A DNA stretch of 15,134 nucleotides, taken from contig MU646370.1 of the NCBI GenBank assembly GCA_026770585.1, positions 401,582-416,715 of the forward strand, read 5' to 3'. The notes beneath the pieces were generated by a model. That model was not told the DNA's origin. It did no database searches and saw nothing but the letters and a program-made list of their open reading frames with translations. The stretch comes from Baffinella frigidus. Lineage: Eukaryota > Cryptophyceae > Cryptomonadales > Baffinellaceae. The position numbers were made by a program, and so were the translations under genes. Positions 12,801 through 14,864 of this stretch are shown in pieces (within the stretch, counting starts at the first letter, position 1; each line of letters opens with the position of its first letter).

Positions 12801-14864
12801 CGAGCTCCCCGGGGATGGGGGGTTCGAGAAGGTGTGCTCGTGGCTTCGCAAGACGCTGTTCGCGACTGTCTTCGACGCGTCACGCGTCGCCACCACCCTC
12901 ACCAACCTTGACAAGGTCCGTACCCCGCCGCCCCCGTACGAATCACGTGTTCGAGTAAACTAGGCGTGTCGTGTTGGGCCCCAAAACGCAGGGGGGGGAG
13001 AGAGAGAGAGAGAGAAGGAGAGAGAGGGGAGAGATATTGTAAGCCTCCCCCGTACCTGGGTGACCCAGTGTAGTCACCGTCCGTCTACAAACCCGGTTTA
13101 CGACTAGTGTGCTCAAAGGTGACTCAAGTGGGCAGGTTTTGTACCAGGCAATCTCGAGCAGCCCAGGTAGCCCTCTCCCGTGCTGTCCCCACATGGGGTA
13201 CTCGAGAGAGCTTCTTCCCTGACGCACAAAGGTGACTGAGGTGGGCTTTTCGCGACTGTCTTCGATGCGAGCCGCGTCGCCACCACCCTCACCAACCTTG
13301 ACAAGGTCCGCGCCCCACCTCCCCCCCGTATGAATCACGTGTTTGTATAGAATAATCGTGGTGTGTAAGCCTCCCCCGTACCTGGTTAACCCAGTGTAGT
13401 CACCGTCCGTCTACAAACCCGGTTTACGACTAGTGTGCTCAAAGGTGACTCAAGTGGGCAGGTTTTGTACCAGGCAATCTCAAACAAAGGTGACTAAAGT
13501 GGGCTTTTCGCGACTGTCTTCGATGCCAGCCGCGTCGCCACTACCCTCACCAACCTTGACAAGGTCCGCGACCCCACTCTTCCCCCGTAACAACCACGTG
13601 TTTGAGGTGTTCACGCGGACGGTAGCTACACCCTCCAGACATATCAAGGGGTGTTGCGTACGTAATTTCGACGCAAGCAGCGTCGCTACCACCCTCACCA
13701 ACCTTAACAAGGTCCGTACCCCGCCGTCCCCGTACGAACCACGTGTGTGCGTTGAACCTCATCAAAGAATTTTGAATAACCCAAGAGAGGTGGGGGGGGG
13801 GGCCTGCTAACATTAGGTCTAACATTAGGTCGGCGCGGTCCGCGCCCCGCCGCCCCCGTACAAATCACGTGTTCGAGTAGACTAGGCTTCTTGTTTTGGG
13901 CCCAAAAAGGCAGGGTGGGGGGGGGGAGAGAGAGAGAGAGAAGGAGAGAGAGGGGAGAGATATTGTAAGCCTCCCCCGTACCTGATTCATCAAGTGTAGG
14001 CACCGTCCGTCTTCAAACAAGGTCTACGTCTGGTGTGCACAAAGGTGACTGAAGTGGACAGGTTTTGTACCAGGCAATCTCGAGCAGCTCGGGTAGCCCT
14101 CTCCCGTGCTGTCGCCACATGGGGTACTCGAGCGAGCTTCTTCCCTGACGATCCGCCCAGCACTGCCATGTATCAACCACGTGTGTGAGTACACCAGGCG
14201 TGGTGTGTACACTGACGGTGGCTGAGATGTTTCCATGTGGATGGCTCTATCGGCGCGTGCCTCCCCTCCCCCCCCTTTGGGGCACTCGAGCTTTTTCTCT
14301 GACGGTGCTCCCAGCACCGAGCCTGAGCGTTCCGCCGGCTTGGTGTGAAGGATAGTAAGCCAACCCAAATGAGGCGAACCTAGACCTCACATGGTGACGC
14401 GGATGGTATTGCGGTCGAATGATGAATTTACCCTCGTGATTGCCTCGCAGCTATCCGTGTTCATAGGACAATGGACCAAAAAGGGGGTAGTTAGGCCTAC
14501 GGAATTGCCTACCGTAGGCCGCCGGCGTGGTGCAAACTGGGCTCAGACGTCAGGAGGCTCATGACCGAGAGCCGGGCGTCTACCCCACTCCAGACCCGAC
14601 CCTTAACAACCCACGGTTCACCCCCCGCAGGACCTCCTCTGTGTTGCGTGATCAATGCACGGTGTAAACCCTCAACCCTAAACCCTGAACCCGCAACGCC
14701 CCCCGCAGGACCTGACATCAGCACTCCGCGACGGCGACTCAGTCTGCGGGGCCCTCATCTCCGCCCTCTCCGCCCCCCAGCTCCTCCCACCCCACACCAC
14801 CACCCTCACCTCCGCCGCCGCGCCCAAGGCGGGGAAGAAGGCGCGTGGGGCGAAAGGGGCGAAG
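769..14864 (+). CDS. M16-family zinc metallopeptidase (SDD3 / C05D11.1-like), partial at both ends, 17 exons
   Basis: Members of this family are zinc endopeptidases made of two homologous halves, each with an M16 core and a C-terminal M16 domain, that enclose and degrade peptides. Seventeen GT-AG exons join without a frame break into about 624 codons, and every intron phase agrees. Recognisable blocks in order are: GRESTEDDL and YHARFYTPEN (residues about 1-60), VEFGAEDEHVGSVHVGWSGP (about 111-130), ALEVLFRFL (about 140), NPVASEAQFSID (about 167), a helical IKLLEECEDEPSEAL block (about 284), FWQALLKEWLLDAPS (about 340), a Lys-rich helix (about 363-390), FDTAQVSPRLRPYLPL (about 460), EETVSVGVSLG (about 504) and WLRKTLFATVFDASRV (about 545). 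Family proteins run to roughly 1000 residues, so about a third is missing. In the family the HXXEH site and the distal Glu of the NEM-type motif precede GRES, so they lie outside the window. Splitting between paralogues cannot be excluded. The end near 14864 is a possible donor, not a stop. Confidence 0.85.
895..1334 (+). other. Intron 1, with a dispersed palindromic repeat
   Basis: 440 bp. From about 1139 to 1250 it holds a degenerate element with TATTCACGAAA-like and CCTACGGTATTGCCTAC motifs. The same motifs recur near 5165-5230 and 6340-6405, and the CCTACGG/TATTGCC part also occurs in the hairpin element at 11155. No exon copy was recognised. Confidence 0.6.
1335..1490 (+). CDS. Exon 2: VRAYHARFYTPEN block
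   Basis: 52 codons, phase 0/0, acceptor GCAG at 1331-1334, donor gtcgtg at 1491. It encodes VRAYHARFYTPENCLVLVHG, the highly typical V-x-x-(Y/F)H-x-x-(F/Y)Y-x-P-x-N-x-x-(L/V) strand of M16 proteins, then a helix SIQEALDEWYDQW and a linker ending in SPNTPEQ. This is the clearest family signature in the window. Confidence 0.92.
1570..1693 (+). CDS. Exon 3: start of the M16 C-terminal domain of the first half
   Basis: Phase 0 start after CAG 1567-1569 and phase 1 end before gtgaac at 1694. The intron before it is only 79 bp and carries a CTAAC branch-like motif near 1548. It encodes MPPRLSAPASRVVEFGAEDE and HVGSVHVGWSGPTIA, matching the family pattern VPPL...V-x-FPSEDE-x-x-G-x-V-x-x-GWRGP. Its 3' 79 bp are duplicated at 1874-1952. 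Confidence 0.88.
1740..1873. repeat. Tetranucleotide simple repeats (TTAG, TTAC, CAGT) between exon 3 and its copy
   Basis: (TTAG)n, a T/G-rich stretch, (TTAC)n and (CAGT)n follow each other. TTAG and TTAC blocks read in both orientations, so the stretch could fold imperfectly. It fills most of the gap between exon 3 and its truncated copy and ends in a run of CAG triplets that would act as an acceptor. Confidence 0.85.
1874..1952 (+). pseudogene. Truncated downstream copy of exon 3 (3' part plus donor)
   Basis: 79 bp matching 1615-1693 with four substitutions, at a spacing of 259 bp. The frame is intact: RVVEFGVEDEHVGPVHVGWS, with two silent and two replacement changes (A to V, S to P). It keeps the donor position (G|gtcggc at 1953). 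The nearest acceptor, CAG at 1873-1875, would need phase 2, whereas the intact exon starts in phase 0. It is therefore not a direct alternative to exon 3. Confidence 0.85.
1955..2233 (+). other. Intron 3 middle part
   Basis: No exon, repeat family or RNA gene was recognised in this stretch. Its only visible feature is a C-rich run just downstream of the exon 3 copy. Confidence 0.5.
2234..2420. mobile_element. Two degenerate copies of the GCTATCTTA MITE-like element
   Basis: About 2234-2290 and 2379-2420 carry the core CATAGCTTTACCAT with CCACC and AAGATAG following, as in the better copies at 8607-9058. They alternate with copies of exon 4, so element and exon fragment were duplicated together as a unit of about 120 bp. 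Confidence 0.6.
2330..2380 (+). pseudogene. Truncated upstream copy of exon 4 (acceptor plus 5' part)
   Basis: Begins after GTGAGCAG, the same acceptor context as exon 4, and runs to TTGCACGAG, losing the 3' end and the donor. One extra G in the CCCTGGGAGG stretch shifts the frame relative to exon 4, so it cannot substitute for it. Confidence 0.8.
2448..2521 (+). CDS. Exon 4: ALEVLFRFL helix
   Basis: Phase 1 start after CAG 2445-2447 and phase 0 end before gtcacc at 2522. With the split codon it reads as D-VETCTALEVLFRFLHEGPA then SPMAQ. It fits the family segment ALDVLxxYLTDSxVSPLQK, which follows the GWRGP strand. The phase matches exon 3 (G + AT) and exon 5 (phase 0). Confidence 0.85.
2540..2720. 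repeat. TTC/TTA-rich simple repeats flanking an exon 4 copy
   Basis: CTTCTT- and TTATTA-type runs lie at about 2545-2585 and 2652-2710, on either side of the third exon 4 copy. They create Lys/Asn- or Phe/Leu-rich open frames on both strands that are not genes. Confidence 0.8.
2588..2637 (+). pseudogene. Truncated downstream copy of exon 4 (3' part plus donor)
   Basis: Matches the last 16 codons of exon 4 in frame (VLFWFLHEGPASPMAQ) and continues into the same intron start, gtcacctcccccgat. Against exon 4 there are four silent differences and one replacement (Arg to Trp). The exon 5' part and the acceptor are lost. Confidence 0.85.
2722..2963 (+). other. Intron 4, middle part
   Basis: I see no exon, repeat or RNA gene in this stretch. 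It is more AT-rich than its surroundings, and open frames over it have no recognisable content. Confidence 0.4.
2967..3008 (+). pseudogene. Truncated upstream copy of exon 5 (acceptor plus 5' part)
   Basis: Follows TTGCAG at 2961-2966 and reads NCTECENPVASEAG, then leaves the exon sequence and stops. Exon 5 itself starts KFTECDNPVASEAQ. It keeps the acceptor side and lacks the 3' half and donor. Confidence 0.82.
3283..3365 (+). CDS. Exon 5: NPVASEAQFSIDLRL strand block
   Basis: Phase 0 start after CAG 3280-3282 and phase 2 end (CTC GA) before gtccct at 3366. It encodes KFTECDNPVASEAQFSIDLR then LRTAITL. The family equivalent is LVEIEDPxxSxVSFSIxxR, where the first half's C-terminal domain continues. 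The donor is weak (+3 C), but the downstream copy at 3446-3463 uses the same junction. Confidence 0.82.
3374..3430. repeat. Interstitial telomere-like CCCTAAA repeats
   Basis: About seven heptamers, CCCTAAA and CCCTGAA, lying just inside intron 5 between exon 5 and its 3' copy. CCCTAAA is the complement of TTTAGGG, the telomere repeat of plants, many green algae and dinoflagellates. Confidence 0.9.
3446..3463 (+). pseudogene. Short downstream copy of exon 5 end plus donor
   Basis: GCCATCACCATCGA followed by gtccctcccca copies the last codons of exon 5 (AITLE split codon) and the first intron bases. One silent and one replacement difference are visible. The upstream limit is fuzzy. Confidence 0.65.
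3470..4060 (+). other. Remainder of intron 5
   Basis: No exon recognised. Open frames on both strands over this part have no family similarity that I can see. It contains a G run near 3648 and two copies of a TGTTGCCGGAAAGCAGG / TTTTCCGGGAAGCAGG motif (about 3781 and 3849), each close to CCTGGGCA. Confidence 0.5.
4061..4143 (+). CDS. Exon 6: FAGVP turn and acidic insert
   Basis: Phase 2 start (G completing GAG) after GCAG 4057-4060, and phase 1 end before gtgctt at 4144. It encodes FAGVPNALASDDGTDEDDDQ then DGSDDGS. Joined to exon 5 it gives AITLE-FAGVP, the family's (F/Y)SxxFxGVP turn. The Asp-rich stretch is an insertion relative to the family and continues into the Gly/Ser-rich start of exon 7. 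Two truncated copies lie downstream. Confidence 0.75.
4204..4254 (+). pseudogene. Downstream copy of exon 6 (3' part plus donor)
   Basis: GACGAGGACGACGATGGGAG followed by GACGGTTCCGACTCTTGCTCCG and the same donor context gtgcttgcc. It lacks the 5' FAGVP part and the acceptor. Confidence 0.75.
4361..4396 (+). pseudogene. Second downstream copy of exon 6 (3' end plus donor)
   Basis: Ends in GCTCCG followed by gtgcttgccggtttcc, the same exon-intron junction as exon 6 (gtgcttgccggtctcc). Similarity fades upstream of the GACGATGAGG stretch. Confidence 0.65.
4515..4551 (+). pseudogene. Upstream copy of exon 7 (acceptor plus 5' part)
   Basis: TGATCCACGAGCAG precedes both this copy and exon 7. The copy encodes the Gly/Ser start with six extra bases (in frame) up to GSM, then leaves the exon sequence. 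The 3' part and donor are absent. Confidence 0.82.
4760..4947 (+). CDS. Exon 7: Gly/Ser linker and LRAVLLEKVL helix
   Basis: Phase 1 start after CAG 4757-4759, phase 0 end before gtgccc at 4948. It begins with a Gly/Ser/Met linker (SGSGSESGSMGSAGSGGSGG) and then MGPLEAGALRAVLLEKVLRP, LAVDGFPKGAMAK. The second part fits the family helix DEVExKLxEVLxxIAxEGIDMxRM. The linker and the acidic end of exon 6 form one low-complexity insertion in the first half. Confidence 0.8.
5008..5160. mobile_element. MITE-like element with perfect 25-bp terminal inverted repeats
   Basis: The ends 5008-5032 and 5136-5160 are exact reverse complements (left end starts TGTGCGGGGCGACTCAATTT). The internal part carries GCTATATTAGCTTCGACATAG and AAGATAGCAAAAACA, linking it to the shorter elements at 8607-9058. 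It has no coding capacity. A clear target-site duplication was not found. Confidence 0.85.
5165..5235. repeat. Dispersed TATCC / CCTACCGTAGGG / TTATTCACGAAA repeat
   Basis: Shares motifs with 1139-1250 and 6340-6405 (CCTACCGTAGGG palindrome, GGGTTATTCACGAAAC). It is non-coding and lies in intron 7. Confidence 0.6.
5520..5700 (+). repeat. 24-bp minisatellite abutting the exon 8 acceptor
   Basis: About seven units of TTTTGACTAGGTGGGTCTTG plus GATG, the last one running straight into the acceptor GGATGGCAG at 5696-5704. One interrupted unit (TTTTGACCGTG) follows the first copy. The units are almost identical, so the expansion is recent. Confidence 0.92.
5705..5772 (+). CDS. Exon 8: IKLLEECEDEPSEAL helix
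   Basis: Phase 0 start after CAG 5702-5704, phase 2 end (GG) before gtacgc at 5773. It encodes AAARHSIKLLEECEDEPSEA then LQ. The family segment is RxKLKLLESLEEDPHEALADxL, which fits well after MAK of exon 7. The split codon GG+G with exon 9 gives Gly. Confidence 0.82.
5773..6159 (+). other. Intron 8 with short tandem motifs and an exon 9 copy
   Basis: 387 bp. TTTTGCATCGGAGGGGTGGACC and TTTCTGCATCGGATAGGTGAACC near 5875-5950 are related. From 5975 to 6155 a GGACGTGACCGGGTGTCT-like motif recurs several times, up to the acceptor. An exon 9 fragment sits inside the second array. Confidence 0.7.
6062..6090 (+). pseudogene. Truncated upstream copy of exon 9 (acceptor plus 5' 29 bp)
   Basis: Follows GCACCAG and matches the first 29 bp of exon 9 with a single silent difference (CCG to CCA), then changes to the local minisatellite (AATCAAGGACGTGAC). 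Confidence 0.88.
6160..6331 (+). CDS. Exon 9: YVLPELLFAAS to WLLDAPSAE
   Basis: Phase 2 start after CAG 6157-6159, phase 0 end before gtccga at 6332. It encodes YVLPELLFAASIASERGPDA, then ILKDLEGKDDAFWQALLKEW and LLDAPSAE. This fits the family region LKxLEDLEALxxWxxxxWxxLLKKYLxDxPS, near the end of the first half. The 5' part is copied upstream and the 3' part downstream. Confidence 0.88.
6397..6477 (+). pseudogene. Downstream copy of exon 9 end, open and phase-compatible
   Basis: From 6406 to 6477 the 24 codons read LEGKDDAFWKKLLKECLLDA PSAE and end at the same donor position (gttgct at 6478). Against exon 9 there are five silent and three replacement differences. An AG at 6395-6396 would start an 81-base phase 0/0 exon beginning GVILEG. 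It could therefore be a cassette exon adding 27 residues, or only a decaying copy. Confidence 0.7.
6677..6760 (+). pseudogene. Upstream copy 1 of exon 10 (acceptor plus 5' three quarters)
   Basis: Reads VVVVLSKKVAEKKAADAKEA then HEKRQKKER in the exon frame after GTGCAG, then loses similarity before the KKGLKV end. It is followed by a small tandem duplication of AAGAAAGAGYGCATTCTAAT. No equivalent donor. Confidence 0.85.
6912..6947 (+). pseudogene. Upstream copy 2 of exon 10 (acceptor plus 12 codons)
   Basis: VVMVPSKKFAEK after GCAG, then a sharp switch at about 6948 into intron sequence that also occurs at 6537. The switch is the junction of a tandem duplication with its breakpoint inside exon 10. 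Confidence 0.88.
7070..7180 (+). CDS. Exon 10: Lys-rich helix
   Basis: 37 codons, phase 0/0, acceptor CAG 7067-7069, donor gtctga at 7181. It encodes VVMVPSKKVAEKKAADAKED then QEKRQKKEGKKGLKVLQ. Following LLDAPSAE it matches the family segment DPPSVxVxGKPSxKLAExxxxExxxRxxxQ, a charged linker helix between the two halves. Of four versions only this one has both a clean acceptor and a donor with the full exon between them. Confidence 0.85.
7280..7378 (+). pseudogene. Downstream copy of exon 10 (3' part plus donor)
   Basis: PSKEVAEKKAADAKEAREKR then QKKEGKKGLKVFQ, ending at gttcga and followed by the same intron start as exon 10 (GAAAAGGGG...GGTTCTGGGAGAATCC). The first four codons (VVMV) and the CAG acceptor are replaced by unrelated sequence. 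Against exon 10 there are eight silent and four replacement differences. Confidence 0.85.
7540..7910. repeat. Telomere-derived heptamer arrays in intron 10
   Basis: A continuous 7-bp periodicity running from CCCTGAA through about 13 AAACAAT units (about 7588-7680) and about nine AAACCAT units (about 7680-7740), then mixed AAACCCT, AAACCAT and AAACCCC up to the acceptor of exon 11. All are one- or two-base variants of CCCTAAA. The minus-strand open frames of repeated VYGLWFM are translations of this array. Confidence 0.93.
7912..7966 (+). CDS. Exon 11: linker LDAAVVKNAPLPFPPT
   Basis: Phase 0 start after GCAG 7908-7911, phase 1 end before gtgacc at 7967. It encodes EALDAAVVKNAPLPFPPT plus a split Gly. 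In the family the Lys-rich helix is followed by LxxAxxxNxxPIPxxIL and a Pro-rich segment, which fits. It is short, so the call rests on phase and position as much as on sequence. Confidence 0.72.
7967..8457 (+). other. Intron 11 with a short tandem repeat
   Basis: 491 bp. GGAAAGAACCAGAAG-type units occur three times at about 8250-8326 and are followed by a small palindrome, CTGACCGTGGTCAG. A CCCCCAG|GAGGC at 8047-8060 resembles the exon 11 acceptor junction, but the similarity is too short to call a copy. Confidence 0.7.
8458..8582 (+). CDS. Exon 12: Pro-rich linker into the second half
   Basis: Phase 1 start (GC completing Gly) after GCAG 8454-8457, phase 0 end before gtcctc at 8583. It encodes YTPPGLPPASSIGALPLKTE, ATPQPAGVAVQVVRTETAFH and Q. 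Family equivalents are the PxPDxSSIxxxPV linker and the xPxQxxHVxSxFVxV strand that opens the second half. Its last 34 bp are copied downstream. Confidence 0.82.
8607..8694. mobile_element. MITE-like GCTATCTTA element, copy a
   Basis: Contains TTTTAGCCTCGACATAGCTT, then TACCAT, CCACCTGTAAGATAGCAAAC and AGGTGGTTTA. The outer TAGC/GATAGC parts are imperfect inverted repeats. A TTTTAGCCTCGAC piece is doubled at the left. It sits directly after CTCTCACCCCGCAGG of intron 12. Confidence 0.75.
8700..8733 (+). pseudogene. Downstream copy of exon 12 end plus donor
   Basis: GCAGGTTGTCCGCACCGAGA followed by CGGCTTTCCACCAG and then gttctctccc, matching the end of exon 12 with one silent difference (GCC to GCT) and the same intron start. 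Confidence 0.88.
8758..8832. mobile_element. MITE-like GCTATCTTA element, copy b
   Basis: GGTTTTTGCTATCTTGACCT to ATCCGTAAGATAGCAAGCAG, with TGCTATCTT and AAGATAGCA as inverted ends. It is in the same position relative to CTCACCCCGCAGG as copies a and c. Confidence 0.8.
8974..9058. mobile_element. MITE-like GCTATCTTA element, copy c
   Basis: TTTTGTTGCTATCTTAGCCT through CCCGTAAGATAGCAAACAGG to CGGTTTA. This is the best preserved of the short copies. It follows CTCTCACCCCGCAGG, as a and b do, so a, b and c spread by tandem duplication of element plus intron start. Confidence 0.82.
9059..9336 (+). other. Intron 12, 3' part before the exon 13 copies
   Basis: Two copies of a motif CCACACTCTCACGCA (about 9082 and 9311) and two of TTCCCCCAGCATGTCAACGTGA (about 9224-9272), i.e. 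short-range duplications. No exon was recognised until the partial acceptor copy GCGCAG|GTCCTGGT at 9331-9344. Confidence 0.65.
9398..9430 (+). pseudogene. Upstream copy of exon 13 (acceptor plus 5' 11 codons)
   Basis: After CACGCAG it reads VLVGFDTAQVS, with only silent differences from exon 13, then diverges. A still shorter copy of the acceptor (GCGCAG|GTCCTGGT) lies at 9331-9344. Confidence 0.88.
9515..9606 (+). CDS. Exon 13: FDTAQVSPRLRPYLPLLQQL
   Basis: Phase 0 start after GCAG 9511-9514, phase 2 end before gtaaga at 9607, the only donor in the gene close to the general consensus. It encodes VLVGFDTAQVSPRLRPYLPL then LQQLLLATHV. The family block LLDTSxLPxELRPYLPLxLELLxESPV is an unmistakable marker of the second half. 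Confidence 0.92.
9738..9776 (+). pseudogene. Downstream copy 1 of exon 13 (internal 3' part)
   Basis: CGCCTCCCGCTCCTCCAACT followed by GCACCTCCTCGCCACGT corresponds to the PYLPLLQQLLLAT part of exon 13. The donor is altered (no GTAAG). Confidence 0.75.
9775..9865. repeat. Copy of intron 15 sequence inside intron 13
   Basis: About 90 bp (GTTTCTGAGAGTGGGTCTCA onward to TCTAGTAGCAAACAT) is repeated at 11947-12037 with a single difference. The two copies are 2.17 kb apart in different introns. Open frames read through both, but they match no family segment. Confidence 0.92.
9948..9979 (+). pseudogene. Downstream copy 2 of exon 13 (3' end plus donor)
   Basis: CGCAGCAGCTCCCCTTGGCC followed by CCCCACGTCCG and gtagga, against CAGCAGCTCCTCCTCGCCAC and TCACGTCCG|gtaaga in exon 13. 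The junction is preserved and the 5' part lost. Confidence 0.8.
10150..10290 (+). repeat. TTGCTCTCTAAGATTGCTCT minisatellite before exon 14
   Basis: Alternating TTGCTCTCTAAGA and TTGCTCTCTGATG units (about 26 bp per pair), several copies, ending some 20 bp before the exon 14 acceptor. It supplies a pyrimidine-rich tract. Confidence 0.85.
10312..10363 (+). CDS. Exon 14: ADGSLTDYTTVARARQ
   Basis: Phase 2 start (G completing Arg) after GCAG 10308-10311, phase 0 end before gttcat at 10364. It encodes EADGSLTDYTTVARARQ. Joined to exons 13 and 15 it gives THVR-EADGSLTDYTTVARAR-QEETVS, aligning residue for residue with the family's ESPVxRDGxxIPYEEVVKQLEEDTVS. The donor is weak. Confidence 0.78.
10364..10445. 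mobile_element. Degenerate arm of the CCTACGG hairpin element
   Basis: AACGGCCTGAAAATGGGGTA, then GTTAGGCCTACGGCATTGCC, and an inverted CCGTAGGCC piece. It is related to the intact hairpin at 11155-11255 and to 14460-14520. It lies between exon 14 and its first 3' copy. Confidence 0.65.
10457..10786 (+). pseudogene. Three downstream copies of exon 14 end plus donor
   Basis: Exon 14's last codons recur at 10457-10478, 10591-10622 and 10757-10786, each followed by gttt. The second and third read DYTTMACGRQ and DYTTVACGRQ in frame. Between them lie two related units (GTTTGTTCTACTTACTAGCC and GTTTGTTCTAGTTACTAGCC, then TTCACCCGCCTCTGAATT) of roughly 145 to 165 bp. None has the exon 5' end or an acceptor. 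Confidence 0.85.
10787..11154 (+). other. Intron 14, middle part
   Basis: No exon is called. GATGAACTTAAGAAGCA is tandemly doubled at 11067-11101 and followed by GGTTTGTCACGGGGCACGCT, which resembles the stretch before the exon 15 acceptors (GACACGGGGTACGCTCG at 11483). It is therefore probably a copy of intron sequence. Confidence 0.55.
11155..11255. mobile_element. 101-bp hairpin element with 41-bp inverted arms and TA ends
   Basis: Left arm 11155-11195 (TAACGTCCTAAAAACCGGGT...) and right arm 11215-11255 (...ACCCGGTTTTCAGGACGTTA) pair with two mismatches around a 19-base centre. The element begins and ends in TA, as expected of a Stowaway-like MITE using TA target sites. It has no coding capacity. 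Relatives: 10364-10445 and 14460-14520. Confidence 0.87.
11320..11430 (+). pseudogene. Upstream copy of exon 15, interrupted
   Basis: Starts after CAACAG with EETVSVG and then a stop (TGA at 11344). After about 48 unrelated bases it resumes with GATTCTTCTCGCCCAGCTCT up to CTTCTTCCTA. The donor is missing. It has the acceptor side and most of the exon, but cannot encode the exon. Confidence 0.82.
11507..11594 (+). CDS. Exon 15: EETVSVGVSLGMSGGFF
   Basis: Phase 0 start after CACAG at 11502-11506, phase 1 end before gtatgc at 11595. It encodes EETVSVGVSLGMSGGFFSPS then SVTNAFFLY. Family equivalent: EDTVSYxxSLGxGGxxF, then the LxLSLKV strand. The split codon G+GG with exon 16 gives Gly. Confidence 0.87.
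11717..12144 (+). pseudogene. Four downstream copies of exon 15 end plus donor
   Basis: CTCTACG-like exon ends recur at 11734, 11779, 11927 (as TTCGACG) and 12144, each followed by a gt. The copy at 11735-11779 is the longest (TTCTTCTCGCCCAGCTCCGT through TTTTTCCTCTACG). Three are followed by the same intron start (gtatgcacctccctccc-like). Between them are related CGTTTCTGAGAGTGGGTCTC blocks. All lack the exon 5' end. Confidence 0.83.
12150..12717 (+). other. Intron 15, 3' part
   Basis: No exon is seen. CATAACGAATACGATTT near 12248 and GATTCGTATTCATTATG near 12356 are imperfect inverted repeats about 100 bp apart, a possible degenerate hairpin element. The rest has no recognisable content. 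Confidence 0.5.
12718..12796 (+). repeat. TTCTTAAGTTAATC minisatellite abutting the exon 16 acceptor
   Basis: Three units of about 28 bp, each with TTCTTAA(G/A)T(C/T)(A/G)AT and a GCTGAT or CCTGAT motif. The last ends in GATCCAG, the acceptor of exon 16. Confidence 0.85.
12797..12915 (+). CDS. Exon 16: WLRKTLFATVFDASRV
   Basis: Phase 1 start (GG completing Gly) after CCAG 12793-12796, phase 0 end before gtccgt at 12916. It encodes VELPGDGGFEKVCSWLRKTL then FATVFDASRVATTLTNLDK. The family has KVExxKYEKAIxWLRDLLxGSVFDxERIKVxxxKLLND here, in the second-half C-terminal domain. Three 3' copies follow. Confidence 0.9.
12916..13140. repeat. Intron 16 block, first copy
   Basis: The intron start GTCCGTACCCCGCCGCCCCC, CACGTGTTCGAGTA, a G run, (GA)n and TATTGTAAGCCTCCCCCGTA are repeated at 13836-14060, and partly at 13306-13470. 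The block was duplicated together with the exon 16 end. The minus-strand Ser/Leu-rich frame is the GA repeat. Confidence 0.88.
13246..13305 (+). pseudogene. Exon 16 copy 1 (3' 60 bp plus donor)
   Basis: Reads LFATVFDASRVATTLTNLDK in frame, identical in protein to exon 16 over these 20 codons, and ends at gtccgc. Nucleotide differences are silent, including a Ser TCA to AGC change. The 5' half is absent. Confidence 0.9.
13504..13563 (+). pseudogene. Exon 16 copy 2 (3' 60 bp plus donor)
   Basis: LFATVFDASRVATTLTNLDK again without a replacement. It differs from copy 1 only at silent sites (GCG to GCC, ACC to ACT) and ends at gtccgc. Copies 1 and 2 share the sequence before the fragment (CAAAGGTGACT...GTGGGCTTTTCGCG). 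Confidence 0.9.
13667..13711 (+). pseudogene. Exon 16 copy 3 (3' 45 bp plus donor)
   Basis: FDASSVATTLTNLNK before gtccgt. Two replacements (R to S, D to N) and several silent differences from exon 16. It is the most diverged copy. Confidence 0.85.
13836..14160. repeat. Intron 16 block, second long copy
   Basis: Over 300 bp parallel to 12916-13230: GTCCGCGCCCCGCCGCCCCC, CACGTGTTCGAGTAGACTAG, G and GA runs, GTAAGCCTCCCCCGTACC, then CAGGTTTTGTACCAGGCAAT and CACATGGGGTACTCGAG. Only the intron start remains here, not the exon end. Confidence 0.88.
14161..14708 (+). other. Intron 16, 3' part
   Basis: No exon is seen. TGTGGATGGCTCTATCGGCG CGTGCC at about 14237 also occurs at about 8898 in intron 12. 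14460-14520 is a degenerate arm of the CCTACGG hairpin element. CCCCCCGCAG|GACCT at 14621-14635 copies the acceptor junction of exon 17, and CCCTAAA-like heptamers lie at 14668-14695. Confidence 0.65.
14709..14864 (+). CDS. Exon 17: LRDGDSVCGALISAL, end uncertain
   Basis: Phase 0 start after CCCCGCAG ending at 14708. It encodes DLTSALRDGDSVCGALISAL then SAPQLLPPHTTTLTSAAAPK and a Lys/Gly-rich stretch. The family has xxxELKRDGRSVVxALxRxLLF at this point, so the start is well placed. The end is arbitrary: a possible donor gttggg follows AAG at 14864, but the frame stays open through Gly/Ala/Pro-rich sequence to about 15060. Confidence 0.7.
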
